Source of the DNA: Phycisphaerae bacterium
GTDB lineage: Bacteria > Planctomycetota > Phycisphaerae > UBA1845 > UTPLA1
Direction: 5' to 3'
DNA: 64,000 nt
NCBI GenBank assembly: GCA_023150615.1
Contig: JAKLKO010000015.1
Coordinates: 1-64,000 of the forward strand
The notes under the pieces were generated by a model that made no database searches, had not been told where the DNA came from, and worked only from the letters and a program-made list of their open reading frames with translations. The position numbers and the translations under genes were made by a program. Below, piece by piece: positions 35,012-43,091 of the stretch (its first letter is position 1; each line of letters opens with the position of its first letter).

Positions 35012-35211
35012 GACCGCGTCGGTTTGCGACCACGCCTGGGGCGTCGTCAGCCGAGAAAAGCGGACTGGTCGGCCCGAAATTCGCGTGCCGCGTGTCACAT
35101 TGGCAGACAGCGACCGGGCCGGTCACGGGAGATCACGGGGCGGCGGGGGTGGATCGACGATGCTCTGTAGGGTGGCGTATTATCGCGCCGGCGTTTGGAG
35201 GCCGGCGCGGG

Positions 35212-36537
35212 ATGCGGCGAATCGCGGACTGGATGAGCTGGAATCAGGCGTTCGACGGCGGGCTGTACCTGCCGGACGAGCGGGCACGCACGGCGCGGCT
35301 TCCGATTGAACGGATGGCGGTCGGCGAGACGCTGTGGGTGCCGTTGCAGGTTCGCGGCGATGAGGCCTGCGAGCCGGTTGTGACGGCGTCCGCGAGCGTG
35401 CTCGGGGGCCAGTTGCTAGCGGGCGGTGGATCGGTTGGATCGGCGGCGGTTTACGCGCCGACGAGCGGGCGGCTGGCGCGGTTCGATCGCGTCTGGACGG
35501 CGTGGCATGGATTTGTGCGCTGCGCGGTGTTGGAGCCTGACGGCCGTGATGCGTGGGCCGAGGTTCGGCCGTTCGCGAGCGCGACCGCGGCGGAGGAGGT
35601 GCGCGAAGCGCTTCCGTCGGCCGGGATCATGTGTGACCGATCCGGGCGGAGCCTTCATGCGGTGCTCGTCTCGGCCCGTTCCGCGCGCGCCGACGTCCTA
35701 ATCATCAACGGGCTGGAGACGGAGCCGTACCTGACCGTCGCTCTGCGATTGCTCGTTGAGCGCGGTGTGGAGGCGGTGGGGGCGGCGCGACGTTTGGGCG
35801 AGGTCGGCGGGTTCCGGCGGACCGTGCTGGCGGTGTCGCAGCGTCATCGTCGGCTGGTCCGCCGTTTGCGCGACATCGCGCGGACGAGCGGCGTCGAGGT
35901 CGTTCCGCTGCCCGACAAGTACCCGCAGTGTCACCCGCTGCTCCTGATCCACGTGCTGCTGGATCGCCGCATCGCGGCGGGCGGTTCGGCGATCGACGCC
36001 GGGGTCTGCGTGATCTCAACGGCCACGCTGGCGGCGTTCTCGCAGTGGATGGCGACGGGCCGGCCGCCGGTGACGCGCGTGCTGACGGTCGCGGGCGGCG
36101 CGGTGGCACGGCCGGGGACGTACGAAGTCGCGATCGGCACGCCGATCGCGCGGGTGCTGGAGCGAGCGGAGGCGTCGGACGGTGTGGAATGCGTCGTTTC
36201 GGGCGGGCCGCTTACGGGCGTGGCGGTGGCGCGATCCGACGCGGTGGTGTCGGTGCTCGACACGGCGGTGTTGGCGCTGGAGGCCGCGCCGCGACCGGGT
36301 CCGGTGCCGTGCGTGCGCTGTGGTTGGTGCATCGAGGACTGCCCGGTCGGGATCGATCCGACGTCGCTGGTTCAGCTCGAAGGCCGGTCGGCGTGCAGTG
36401 CGGAGGAGCTGCTGGCGCTTCGGAGCTGCATTGATTGCGGGCTTTGCACGTATGTCTGCCCGGCCGAGCTGCCCCTGGCCGAGTCGATCGCGCGGAGCCG
36501 CGCGCGGTTTTCGTCACGTGCCGAGGTGCCGACATGA
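35212..36537 (+). CDS. rnfC: RnfC-like electron transport complex subunit
   Basis: A 441-residue protein with the RnfC layout: N-terminal barrel-sandwich region (PLQVRGDEACEPVVTASASV), a nucleotide-binding domain (VLIINGLETEPYLTVALRLL), a SLBB-like segment (LTVAGGAVARPGTYEVAIGTP), and two C-terminal ferredoxin clusters, CVRCGWCIEDCP and CIDCGLCTYVCP. RnfC is the peripheral NADH-interacting subunit of the ion-pumping ferredoxin:NAD oxidoreductase. GGAGG precedes the ATG at 35212. It overlaps rnfD by four bases. Subunits A, B, E and G are not in this window. Confidence 0.9.
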   Translation: MRRIADWMSWNQAFDGGLYLPDERARTARLPIERMAVGETLWVPLQVRGDEACEPVVTASASVLGGQLLAGGGSVGSAAVYAPTSGRLARFDRVWTAWHGFVRCAVLEPDGRDAWAEVRPFASATAAEEVREALPSAGIMCDRSGRSLHAVLVSARSARADVLIINGLETEPYLTVALRLLVERGVEAVGAARRLGEVGGFRRTVLAVSQRHRRLVRRLRDIARTSGVEVVPLPDKYPQCHPLLLIHVLLDRRIAAGGSAIDAGVCVISTATLAAFSQWMATGRPPVTRVLTVAGGAVARPGTYEVAIGTPIARVLERAEASDGVECVVSGGPLTGVAVARSDAVVSVLDTAVLALEAAPRPGPVPCVRCGWCIEDCPVGIDPTSLVQLEGRSACSAEELLALRSCIDCGLCTYVCPAELPLAESIARSRARFSSRAEVPT

Positions 36538-37754
36538 CGGGGAACGCCGCGAGCGCGGTCGAGACGCGCAATCCGCGAGGCTGGGGCTGGCGGATGCCGG
36601 GCGCGCCGTTCGTCCGGTCGGGGCAGAGCCACGCGCAGATCCTCGCGGCGTGGACGATGGCGACGATGATCGTCGCGCTGGCCGGCATCGTGCTGTACGG
36701 CCTTTCGGCGGCGCAGGTGATCGCGGTGGCGGCGCTGACGGCGCTGGCGACGGAGGCGTCGCTGTCGGCGCTGGCGATGCGGCAGGTGCCGGGCGGACTG
36801 ATGCACGCGCTGGTGACGGGCGTGCTGCTTGGGTTGACGCTGCCGCCGACGGCGCCATGGTTCGTCGCAGCCGCGGGGGGATTCCTCGCGATCCTGGTTG
36901 CGAAGTGGATGTTCGGCGGTTTCGGGCATCACTTGTGGCACCCGGCCGTGGCGGGTCGGGTGATCGTTCAGTTTCTCTTCGCCCAGCACCTTTCGTTTTC
37001 GCAGGGTCTCGTGCAGACGCCGATCCTCGCGCCGGGCCACTTACTCGTCGGGCAGATCTCCGCCGCCGTCTCGATTCCGGCCGAGTCGTACCAGGGCTGG
37101 TCGAATACGCCGCTGGAGGATTCGCCGCGGGCGGAGGCGTTTTTGCTGGAGCGACCGGTGCAGGTGCTCCGTCGGATGGCGTCGGGATCGCTCGACGTTG
37201 GATTTGCGGAGCCGTGGACGACGCTCCTGCGGGACTACCTGCCGCCGTGGAAGGACACGGTGCTCGGGACGGTGCCGGGCGGAGTCGGCGAATCGTGCAC
37301 CATCGCGCTGGTCGTCGTCGGCATGTACCTCATTTATCGCGGTCATCTTCGATGGCAGGTTCCGGTTTGCGTGCTTGCCTCGGCGGCGCTGACGGCGGCG
37401 ATCCTGCCGGTCGCCGTGCCGCACAGCTCCGGCGCGCTTCGGATGCAATGGCTGCCCGCACTGGTCGTCGAGGACAAGGTGCCGGTCGGCGCGGCGTACG
37501 TGCTGTATCACGTGACGGCCGGACAGCTCATGCTTTGCGCGTTTCTGCTGGCGGGCGACATGCTGGCCGGCCCGCTGACCGTTCGCGGACAGCGGTACTT
37601 CGCCGTCGGAGTGGGCGTGATCGCGATGCTGATGCGCCTGTACGGCGTGCTGGAAGGCGAATGCTACTGGGCGATCCTGATCATGAACACGTTCGTGCCG
37701 GCGATTGACCGTCGCACGCGGCGTCGACCGCTCGCGGTGGAGCCAGCGGCCTAG
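36534..37754 (+). CDS. rnfD: RnfD-like membrane subunit
   Basis: A 406-residue membrane protein of the NqrB/RnfD family with about ten helices: GGLMHALVTGVLLGLTLPP, KWMFGGFGHHLWHPAVAGR, LMLCAFLLAGDMLAGPLTVRGQ and the final LYGVLEGECYWAILIMNTFVP are family landmarks. The site that carries covalently bound FMN in relatives (SGAT-type Thr before PL) appears as SNTPL, keeping the Thr. It starts at 36534 inside the rnfC stop (ATGA), so the two proteins are made together. The DHH phosphoesterase gene follows after 53 bp, so the operon stops here. Confidence 0.9.
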   Translation: MTGNAASAVETRNPRGWGWRMPGAPFVRSGQSHAQILAAWTMATMIVALAGIVLYGLSAAQVIAVAALTALATEASLSALAMRQVPGGLMHALVTGVLLGLTLPPTAPWFVAAAGGFLAILVAKWMFGGFGHHLWHPAVAGRVIVQFLFAQHLSFSQGLVQTPILAPGHLLVGQISAAVSIPAESYQGWSNTPLEDSPRAEAFLLERPVQVLRRMASGSLDVGFAEPWTTLLRDYLPPWKDTVLGTVPGGVGESCTIALVVVGMYLIYRGHLRWQVPVCVLASAALTAAILPVAVPHSSGALRMQWLPALVVEDKVPVGAAYVLYHVTAGQLMLCAFLLAGDMLAGPLTVRGQRYFAVGVGVIAMLMRLYGVLEGECYWAILIMNTFVPAIDRRTRRRPLAVEPAA

Positions 37755-37807
37755 CGGCACGGCCGGCGTCGTGGTCGAGTCGACCGGGAGCGGATACACT
37801 CCCGGGC

Positions 37808-38857
37808 ATGCAGACATCAACACGCGCGGGGGCTCGGGAAGAATCCAGACGTCGCTCCGATCCATCGAAGGGGTTCCTCGACGCGCTCGGACGCGTCCGC
37901 CGCCCGGTGATCGTGGGCCACGTGACGCCGGACGCGGATTGCCTGGGATCGATGTTCGGGCTGGCGCAGGTGCTCCGGACGCGGTCGGTCGGCGCAGTGG
38001 CGGTCCTGCCGCATCGCCGAACGGCGAAAAAGCTGCACTTCATGCTCGATCTATGCGATCGGGACCTGGTCGTCGAGCACGTGCCAGCGGAGGCCGATTC
38101 GGCGATCGTCGTCGACACGGCGTCGGCAAAGCGATCGAACGTTGAGGGCGGCTTCGAAGCGCTGGCGCATCTGCCGAGCTTCGTCATCGACCACCACATG
38201 ACGAACCCGGACTTCGCCACGCACAACTGGGTCGATCCGCACGCGGCCAGCACGAGCGGGATGGTCTATCGCCTTGCTTCGCTGATGCGCTGGACGATCT
38301 CGCCGACGGTCGCGTCGCTGCTGTACGCGGGCGTGCACGGCGACACGGCGGGATTCTCGTTGCCGAACACGACGGCCGAGGAGCTGCGGATCGCGTCGGA
38401 ACTGCTGACGGCGGGCGCGGACGTCTCGCACATCGGCGAACAGCTTTGCCGATCGCAGGGGCGGCACGACTTCGAGCTGCTGCGACGCGTGTACGACCAC
38501 ACGCACGTGACCGACGACGGACGGATCGCCTACAGCTTTCTGTCGTACGCGGACATTACCGAGTCCGGCTGCTCGGCTGACGACATCGACGACCAAGTGT
38601 CCATCCCCCGCGCGCTGAAGGGGATCCGGATCGCGATGCTGTTCACCGAGGGCGAGGCGGGGGTGATCCGCGTGAACCTCCGCGGCGAGGGGCAGACCTC
38701 GGTGCTCGAAATCGCCGAGCATTTCGGCGGCGGGGGCCATGCGCAGTCGGCGGGGATCCGTGTGCGGCACGCCTCGATGGACGACGTGATCCACAGGCTC
38801 CTGGCGGCGGCGCACGCCCACCTCGACGGCCGCGCCCCGAAACCGGGCGGGGCCTGA
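37808..38857 (+). CDS. DHH-family phosphoesterase (NrnA-like)
   Basis: A 349-residue DHH/DHHA1 protein. Metal-binding motifs: GHVTPDADCLGS, IVVDTAS, FVIDHHMTN, and GVHGDTAGF; the C-terminal DHHA1 RNA-binding domain has FGGGGHAQSAGIR. Such enzymes degrade nano-RNA and pAp, the by-product of PAPS use, or c-di-AMP/pGpG dinucleotides. The presence of cysC in the window makes pAp turnover relevant but not proven. There is no ribosome site; a TACACT hexamer ends seven bases before the ATG, so the mRNA may be leaderless. Confidence 0.9.
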   Translation: MQTSTRAGAREESRRRSDPSKGFLDALGRVRRPVIVGHVTPDADCLGSMFGLAQVLRTRSVGAVAVLPHRRTAKKLHFMLDLCDRDLVVEHVPAEADSAIVVDTASAKRSNVEGGFEALAHLPSFVIDHHMTNPDFATHNWVDPHAASTSGMVYRLASLMRWTISPTVASLLYAGVHGDTAGFSLPNTTAEELRIASELLTAGADVSHIGEQLCRSQGRHDFELLRRVYDHTHVTDDGRIAYSFLSYADITESGCSADDIDDQVSIPRALKGIRIAMLFTEGEAGVIRVNLRGEGQTSVLEIAEHFGGGGHAQSAGIRVRHASMDDVIHRLLAAAHAHLDGRAPKPGGA

Positions 38858-39005
38858 TATCGGCCGCGAAGGACGCCTTCGGGGGGGCATGTACGACGTA
38901 GGAATTTCATCCGAACCGGGTTTTTGCGAGCTTCGTAAACAGGGTGTGGGGCCCGAAAGCGGGCCTCTACTTCCTCCTTCTCTGCGATGCCGGAACTCCG
39001 GCAGC

Positions 39006-39045
39006 CACGCGGCGGCGATCATTTTGCGACGATCGCCGCCGCGTG
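39006..39045. repeat. Strong 15-bp inverted repeat
   Basis: Arms 39006-39020 and 39031-39045 (CACGCGGCGGCGATC and its complement) are perfect, with a ten-base loop. No T run of five or more follows on either strand, so a standard intrinsic terminator is uncertain. It follows two smaller hairpins: GGCCCG-AAAG-CGGGCC (38950-38965) and TGCCGGA-AC-TCCGGCA (38988-39003). Confidence 0.6.
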
Positions 39046-39117
39046 CCGTTTTCGGGCCGGGAATTCTCGTCTGCACGTGCGTTTCGTCGGGAGTCGGGAC
39101 GTCCATAACCGCCGGTG

Positions 39118-39146
39118 TTGACAAGCGCTTGCGCGGCGTCTAGAGT
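39118..39146 (+). promoter_or_regulatory. Sigma-70-type promoter of the B12/radical SAM gene
   Basis: TTGACA (39118-39123), 17-base spacer, TAGAGT (39141-39146). Predicted start near 39153, giving a leader of about 168 bases. Confidence 0.65.
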
Positions 39147-39320
39147 TCGCCTTACGATTTCGGGCCGGGCGCGAGGTTTCCGCGGTCGAGCAGCGTTCGA
39201 CCGTCGGGCCTGCCAGCGCTCGAGACGGACGATCAGTTGGCGCGGTGATCGGGACGTCCCCCGCAAGCTCATCCGAACCACGCTCTGTCGCCGCTCGCCG
39301 AATCGAGGACGCACCAGACC

Positions 39321-40865
39321 ATGCGCATCGCTCTCGTGAATCCAATCGCTCGCCGCACGCAGGGTTATCACACGATCGGCAGCAAGATCCCGCAACTCGG
39401 ACTCCAGGTGCTGGCGCAACTGACGCCGCGCGAGCACCACGTTGACATCATCGATGAGATCTTCGGCAATGACTGCACCGATCGCGTTATCCGGCGCGGC
39501 AACTACGACCTCGTCGGACTGACGTCGTACACGAGCGGCGCGACGCGGGCCTACGAGATCGCGGCGCAATGCCGCCGGGAGGGGATTCCGTGCATCCTCG
39601 GCGGGCCGCATGCGTCGGCCGTGCCGGAGGAGTCGGCGCAGCACTTCGACTCGGTGGCGATCGGCGAGTGCGACGAGATCTACGGCCAGATCCTGGCGGA
39701 CGCGGCCGCGGGGCGATTGCAGAAGTTCTATCGCGGCGGCCTGCCCGATCTCGACGTTGCGGGCCGCGGCCGGGCGCGCCAGGAGTTGCAGCCGATCAAC
39801 GGGCAGTACGACGTTTCGGCAATTCAGACGTCGCGCGGCTGTCCGGTGGGGTGCGAGTATTGCAGCGTGACGAGCTTCAACGGCGCGCCGATTCGGCGGC
39901 GTCGGACGGAAGACATCGTGGAGGAGTGGTTCTCGACGACGAAGCCGTTCATCTTCGTGGTGGATGACAACTTCTTCGGTGTGGGGGAACGTCACGCGAT
40001 CTGGGCGAAGCAGCTCCTGCGCGAGATCATCGCCGAAGGTCATCGGCGGAACCGGATCGCGGCGGCGCTGCGTCGCGCGCCGCGCCTGCGGCGTTGGCTC
40101 GGGTTTGCGCCGCGGCTGTGGTTCAGCCAGACGACGATCAACATGGGCGACGATCCGGCGGGCATGTCGCTGGCGGCCGAGGCGGGCTGCGTCGGGATGC
40201 TCGTGGGCTTCGAGACGTTCAACTCGGACAACCTGAAGGAGTTCCACAAGGGGATCAACCGCAAGAACCTGGAGCGCTACCAGACGCTGGTGCGCGGGTT
40301 CCAGCGGCACGGGGTGTCGGTCTTCGGCGGGTTCATCATCGGGGCCGACGCGGATGACGAGAACACGGTCGCCGCGACGGCGCTTCAGGCCGTGCAGCTC
40401 GGGATCGACACGATCCAGATTACCAACCTGACGCCGCTGCCGGGCACGAAGATGTACGACCGCTACATGGCCGAAGGCCGCGTCTTCGCGACCAATTACC
40501 CGCAGGACTGGGAGCGGTACACGTTCGTCGAGACGGTCTATCACCCGAAGAACATGACCGCGGCGAAGCTCGACGAGTGCATCTACGAGCTGCGCAACCT
40601 CGCGGCGCGGGAGAACTGGGTCTGGAAGCGCACGCTCCGCACGCTGTGGCGAACGCGGTCGCTGACGACCGCGATGTTCATTCACGGCATGAACTCGGGG
40701 TGGAAGCGCATGGCCCGCGTGCAGGCGCCGCGCGACGAAGAGCGCTACGGCGTGCGGCTCCACCGCAGCGTCCGCACCGAGACGATCCGCGAGGCCTTCG
40801 GGCTGTTCCAGCGGCGCTGGGTCCCGGCGCGGCTGAGCGTCCAGGGCTCGCCGGTCACGGCCTGA
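39321..40865 (+). CDS. B12-binding-domain radical SAM protein
   Basis: A 514-residue enzyme. Residues about 1-145 resemble a cobalamin-binding domain (RIALVNPIA, LGLQVLAQLTPREHHVDIIDE, YDLVGLTSYTSGA, CILGGPHASAVPEE) but lack the DxHxxG histidine. The radical SAM core carries Cys174, Cys178 and Cys181 in SRGCPVGCEYCSV, followed by FIFVVDDNFFG and GMLVGFETFNSDNL. The C-terminal part is helical. Such proteins perform methylations, ring closures or lipid modifications (the hopanoid and bacteriochlorophyll enzymes are relatives). The substrate cannot be told from context; no biosynthetic neighbours are present. Confidence 0.88.
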   Translation: MRIALVNPIARRTQGYHTIGSKIPQLGLQVLAQLTPREHHVDIIDEIFGNDCTDRVIRRGNYDLVGLTSYTSGATRAYEIAAQCRREGIPCILGGPHASAVPEESAQHFDSVAIGECDEIYGQILADAAAGRLQKFYRGGLPDLDVAGRGRARQELQPINGQYDVSAIQTSRGCPVGCEYCSVTSFNGAPIRRRRTEDIVEEWFSTTKPFIFVVDDNFFGVGERHAIWAKQLLREIIAEGHRRNRIAAALRRAPRLRRWLGFAPRLWFSQTTINMGDDPAGMSLAAEAGCVGMLVGFETFNSDNLKEFHKGINRKNLERYQTLVRGFQRHGVSVFGGFIIGADADDENTVAATALQAVQLGIDTIQITNLTPLPGTKMYDRYMAEGRVFATNYPQDWERYTFVETVYHPKNMTAAKLDECIYELRNLAARENWVWKRTLRTLWRTRSLTTAMFIHGMNSGWKRMARVQAPRDEERYGVRLHRSVRTETIREAFGLFQRRWVPARLSVQGSPVTA

Positions 40866-40908
40866 TCCCGCATCCGATCCGCGATTGTGTCGCCGGCCGA
40901 TCGCCGCG

Positions 40909-41946
40909 CTACCGTGCGTCCGTCGGCGGGCCGACTTGGACCGTCGTCGTCCGGCGGTAGGCCTTGTTGACCTTCAGCGTAACGGTGCACGCGACGTCGT
41001 AGCGCCCGGGCGCGGCGTAGACGTGTGCGGGGTTCTGTTCATTCGAGGTCTCGCCGTCTCCGAATTCCCAGTGCCATTTCCGCGCCTCGGGTTTCGCGTC
41101 GCAGAGGAAGTGCACGAGCATGCGATTGCGACGATCGGTCTTGACGGCCCGCAGGCGGATCCACGGGCGCTCGCGGACGATCTTCTCGAAGAAATCCCAT
41201 GCGAGCTTGACGTCGAGGCGGCGGTGGCTGCCGGCCAGTTCCATGCGCTCGACGAACATGTTTCGCTCGCGGAGCCAGTCGGTGCACGCAATGGCCTCGG
41301 TGCGGAGCGGATCGGTCTGGCCGTAATAGATGAAGATCGGCTGCCAACGGTCGAGTCGATCGGGATCGACGTCGATGTACGATGGCTCGAAGGTGCCCTG
41401 GCGGATCGCGAGGGCGCGGAAGACGTCGGGGTGTCGCAGGCCGGTGTGCAGAATCGCGAACGCGCCGGCCGACCAGCCGGTCATGAAGACCTTTTCCTCG
41501 GCGATGTTCCGCGAGGCCTTGAGTGCGGAGACGAGGTCGAGGATGAACTGTTCGTCGGCGTTCTGCTTTCGGAGTTGCTGGTCGGCGGACGGGCGGAAGT
41601 CGCCGCGCGTGCCCTGAAGGTAGGGCGCCGCAACGATGACGTCATTCCGTTCGGCGAAGAGCGCCCATTCGCGGATTTGTGCCCAGGCGGTGTCCCACGG
41701 GTTGGTGCCGTGGCATGCGATGACGAGCGGGTAGGCGCGGCTGCGGTCGTAGGTGGACGGGACGTAGAGGTAGTAGCGGCCGCCGGCGGGCAGGCGCGCG
41801 TCCTGAATCTCGGATTCGGTCGGAAGCGAGGTGGTGACGGGGCAGCCGGTCGGGCACGTCAGGGCGAGGGCGATCAGCGTCACACGGACGGCGGCGCGGC
41901 GGGCCATACGGATGCGGTTTAACCGGCTTGTTCGATCGGTGGTCAT
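40909..41946 (-). CDS. Lipoprotein alpha/beta hydrolase with C-terminal PKD domain
   Basis: A 345-residue probable lipoprotein: hydrophobic signal ending in LALTCPTGC, then an esterase-type alpha/beta hydrolase (YYLYVPSTYDRSRAYPLVIACHG, nucleophile in GWSAGAF, YYGQTDPLR for the acid, and GSHR for the His), then a PKD-like domain with WEFGDGETSNEQNPAHVY. The family includes feruloyl esterases and polyhydroxybutyrate depolymerases, so a polysaccharide or polyester ester is a plausible substrate. The ATG at 41946 is used; 41907 (MARRAAVRVTL) would give a more compact signal. Neither has a ribosome site; a TAGAGT box lies 11 bases upstream of 41946. Confidence 0.85.
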   Translation of the reverse strand: MTTDRTSRLNRIRMARRAAVRVTLIALALTCPTGCPVTTSLPTESEIQDARLPAGGRYYLYVPSTYDRSRAYPLVIACHGTNPWDTAWAQIREWALFAERNDVIVAAPYLQGTRGDFRPSADQQLRKQNADEQFILDLVSALKASRNIAEEKVFMTGWSAGAFAILHTGLRHPDVFRALAIRQGTFEPSYIDVDPDRLDRWQPIFIYYGQTDPLRTEAIACTDWLRERNMFVERMELAGSHRRLDVKLAWDFFEKIVRERPWIRLRAVKTDRRNRMLVHFLCDAKPEARKWHWEFGDGETSNEQNPAHVYAAPGRYDVACTVTLKVNKAYRRTTTVQVGPPTDAR

Positions 41947-41989
41947 CTTCGGGCCGTACTCTAGGGCCGCGGACGGGTGAATGTCACGC

Positions 41990-42019
41990 TTGCCCCGCGG
42001 GATTCACAGGGGGTATACT
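41990..42019 (+). promoter_or_regulatory. Candidate promoter of the response regulator
   Basis: TTGCCC (41990-41995), 18-base spacer, TATACT (42014-42019). The start would be near 42026, with AGGAGG eight bases before the ATG at 42053. Confidence 0.5.
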
Positions 42020-42052
42020 TGACGTTCTCCCGCGAGCCAGGAGGTTCCCCCC

Positions 42053-42451
42053 ATGACGGCGACGTTGGAAGGCAAATCGGTCCTCGTGGTCGATGACGAC
42101 GAGGAGATCCGCTCGGCGGTGGAGCTTGCGCTGGTGGACTCGGGGGCGACGGTCCGCACCGCAGCGGACGGCAACGCGGCGATCGACCTGGTCCGCGAGG
42201 TGAATCCGGACCTGATCGTGCTGGACATCATGCTGCCGAAGCGGAGCGGCTTTCTGGTGCTGGAGAAGCTCCAGCCGAAGAAGGTGAAGGGCCAGCGGCC
42301 GTTCGTAATCATGATTACGGGCAACGAAGGGAAGCGTCACGAGTCGTACGCGCGGTCGATGGGGGTCGACGACTATCTGAACAAGCCGTTCCGGATGGAT
42401 CGGCTGCTGGACACAGCGGCGCGGCTGCTGTCGGCGCCTGCGGCGTCTTAG
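42053..42451 (+). CDS. Single-domain response regulator
   Basis: A 132-residue receiver domain with no output domain. The phosphoacceptor is Asp58 (LIVLDIMLP); the acidic cluster DDDEE at residues 14-18, Thr in MITGNEG, and Lys in LNKPFRM complete the site. Like CheY or Spo0F it should act by protein contact. The insert [13 protein letters not shown] between alpha3 and beta4 is slightly longer than usual. The cognate kinase is unknown; an orphan histidine kinase lies 3 kb downstream on the same strand. Confidence 0.92.
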   Translation: MTATLEGKSVLVVDDDEEIRSAVELALVDSGATVRTAADGNAAIDLVREVNPDLIVLDIMLPKRSGFLVLEKLQPKKVKGQRPFVIMITGNEGKRHESYARSMGVDDYLNKPFRMDRLLDTAARLLSAPAAS

Positions 42452-42496
42452 GCGTCCGGCGCAGGTTCAATTCCGACAGGCACTTGGATTTCGCCC

Positions 42497-42525
42497 TTGC
42501 AACGGGGACGGGGGGTCGCTACCTT
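42497..42525 (+). promoter_or_regulatory. Candidate promoter of rpsO
   Basis: TTGCAA (42497-42502), 17-base spacer, TACCTT (42520-42525). The leader of about 70 bases before rpsO could hold an S15 autoregulatory site, but no specific fold is recognised. Confidence 0.35.
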
Positions 42526-42602
42526 ATTGCATTCGTTTTCTGGCCCGTTCGGGCCAACTGAGGTCCGCGGCGTCGCGGGGAATCTGGAGTAGCGCAGGCG
42601 CG

Positions 42603-42872
42603 ATGGCACTGGCACAGGTACGCAAGACCGAGTTGGTGGGCAGCTATCGGGTTCACGCGAAGGACACGGGCTCGCCCGAGGTCCAGATTGCGCTGTTGAC
42701 GGAACGGATCGCGCAGTTGACGGAGCACCTGAAGACGCACAAGAAGGACCACTCGTCGCGGCGCGGGTTGTTGAAGATGGTTGGAAAGCGCTCGAGGCTG
42801 CTGAAGTACCTGACGGCGCTGGATCGGGACAGGTATCAGAACATCATTGGAAAGCTGGGACTGCGAAAGTAA
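42603..42872 (+). CDS. rpsO: 30S ribosomal protein S15
   Basis: An 89-residue S15 of exact family length, with [22 protein letters not shown], the [12 protein letters not shown] motif and [12 protein letters not shown] at the end. It binds the 16S rRNA central domain early in small-subunit assembly. It is followed by pnp after 220 bp, the conserved rpsO-pnp order of many bacteria. Confidence 0.98.
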   Translation: MALAQVRKTELVGSYRVHAKDTGSPEVQIALLTERIAQLTEHLKTHKKDHSSRRGLLKMVGKRSRLLKYLTALDRDRYQNIIGKLGLRK

Positions 42873-43091
42873 CGATTGTCGGTGGTCGGTCGATCGGTCC
42901 GAATTCCCCCTTCTTTTCTCTGGCAACAGCGAGTTGATGCGAATGGGAACGATCGGCGCGGCGGGGATCGCCGCGCCCGGGCGGACGCCGCTGCGCGCGG
43001 GGCGCGACCGGCCGCCGAGGAGTTTCGTGTGAAGTGAGTTGTGTTTGTCGGAAACACGGATGGATTGTCGGAAGGACAGGGTGACCGAATC

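Larger units (their letters stand above)
38858..39320. other. Gene-free interval with hairpins and a promoter
   Basis: About 460 bp separate the DHH gene from the B12/radical SAM gene. It holds three consecutive perfect inverted repeats (38950-38965, 38988-39003, 39006-39045), a promoter at 39118-39146 and a GC-rich leader of about 170 bases. No reading frame has support and no B12-box was found in the leader. Confidence 0.5.

Noticed and set aside
39153-39320. Cobalamin riboswitch before the B12-type radical SAM gene
   Set aside because: No B12-box sequence or expected conserved core was found in the 168-base leader.
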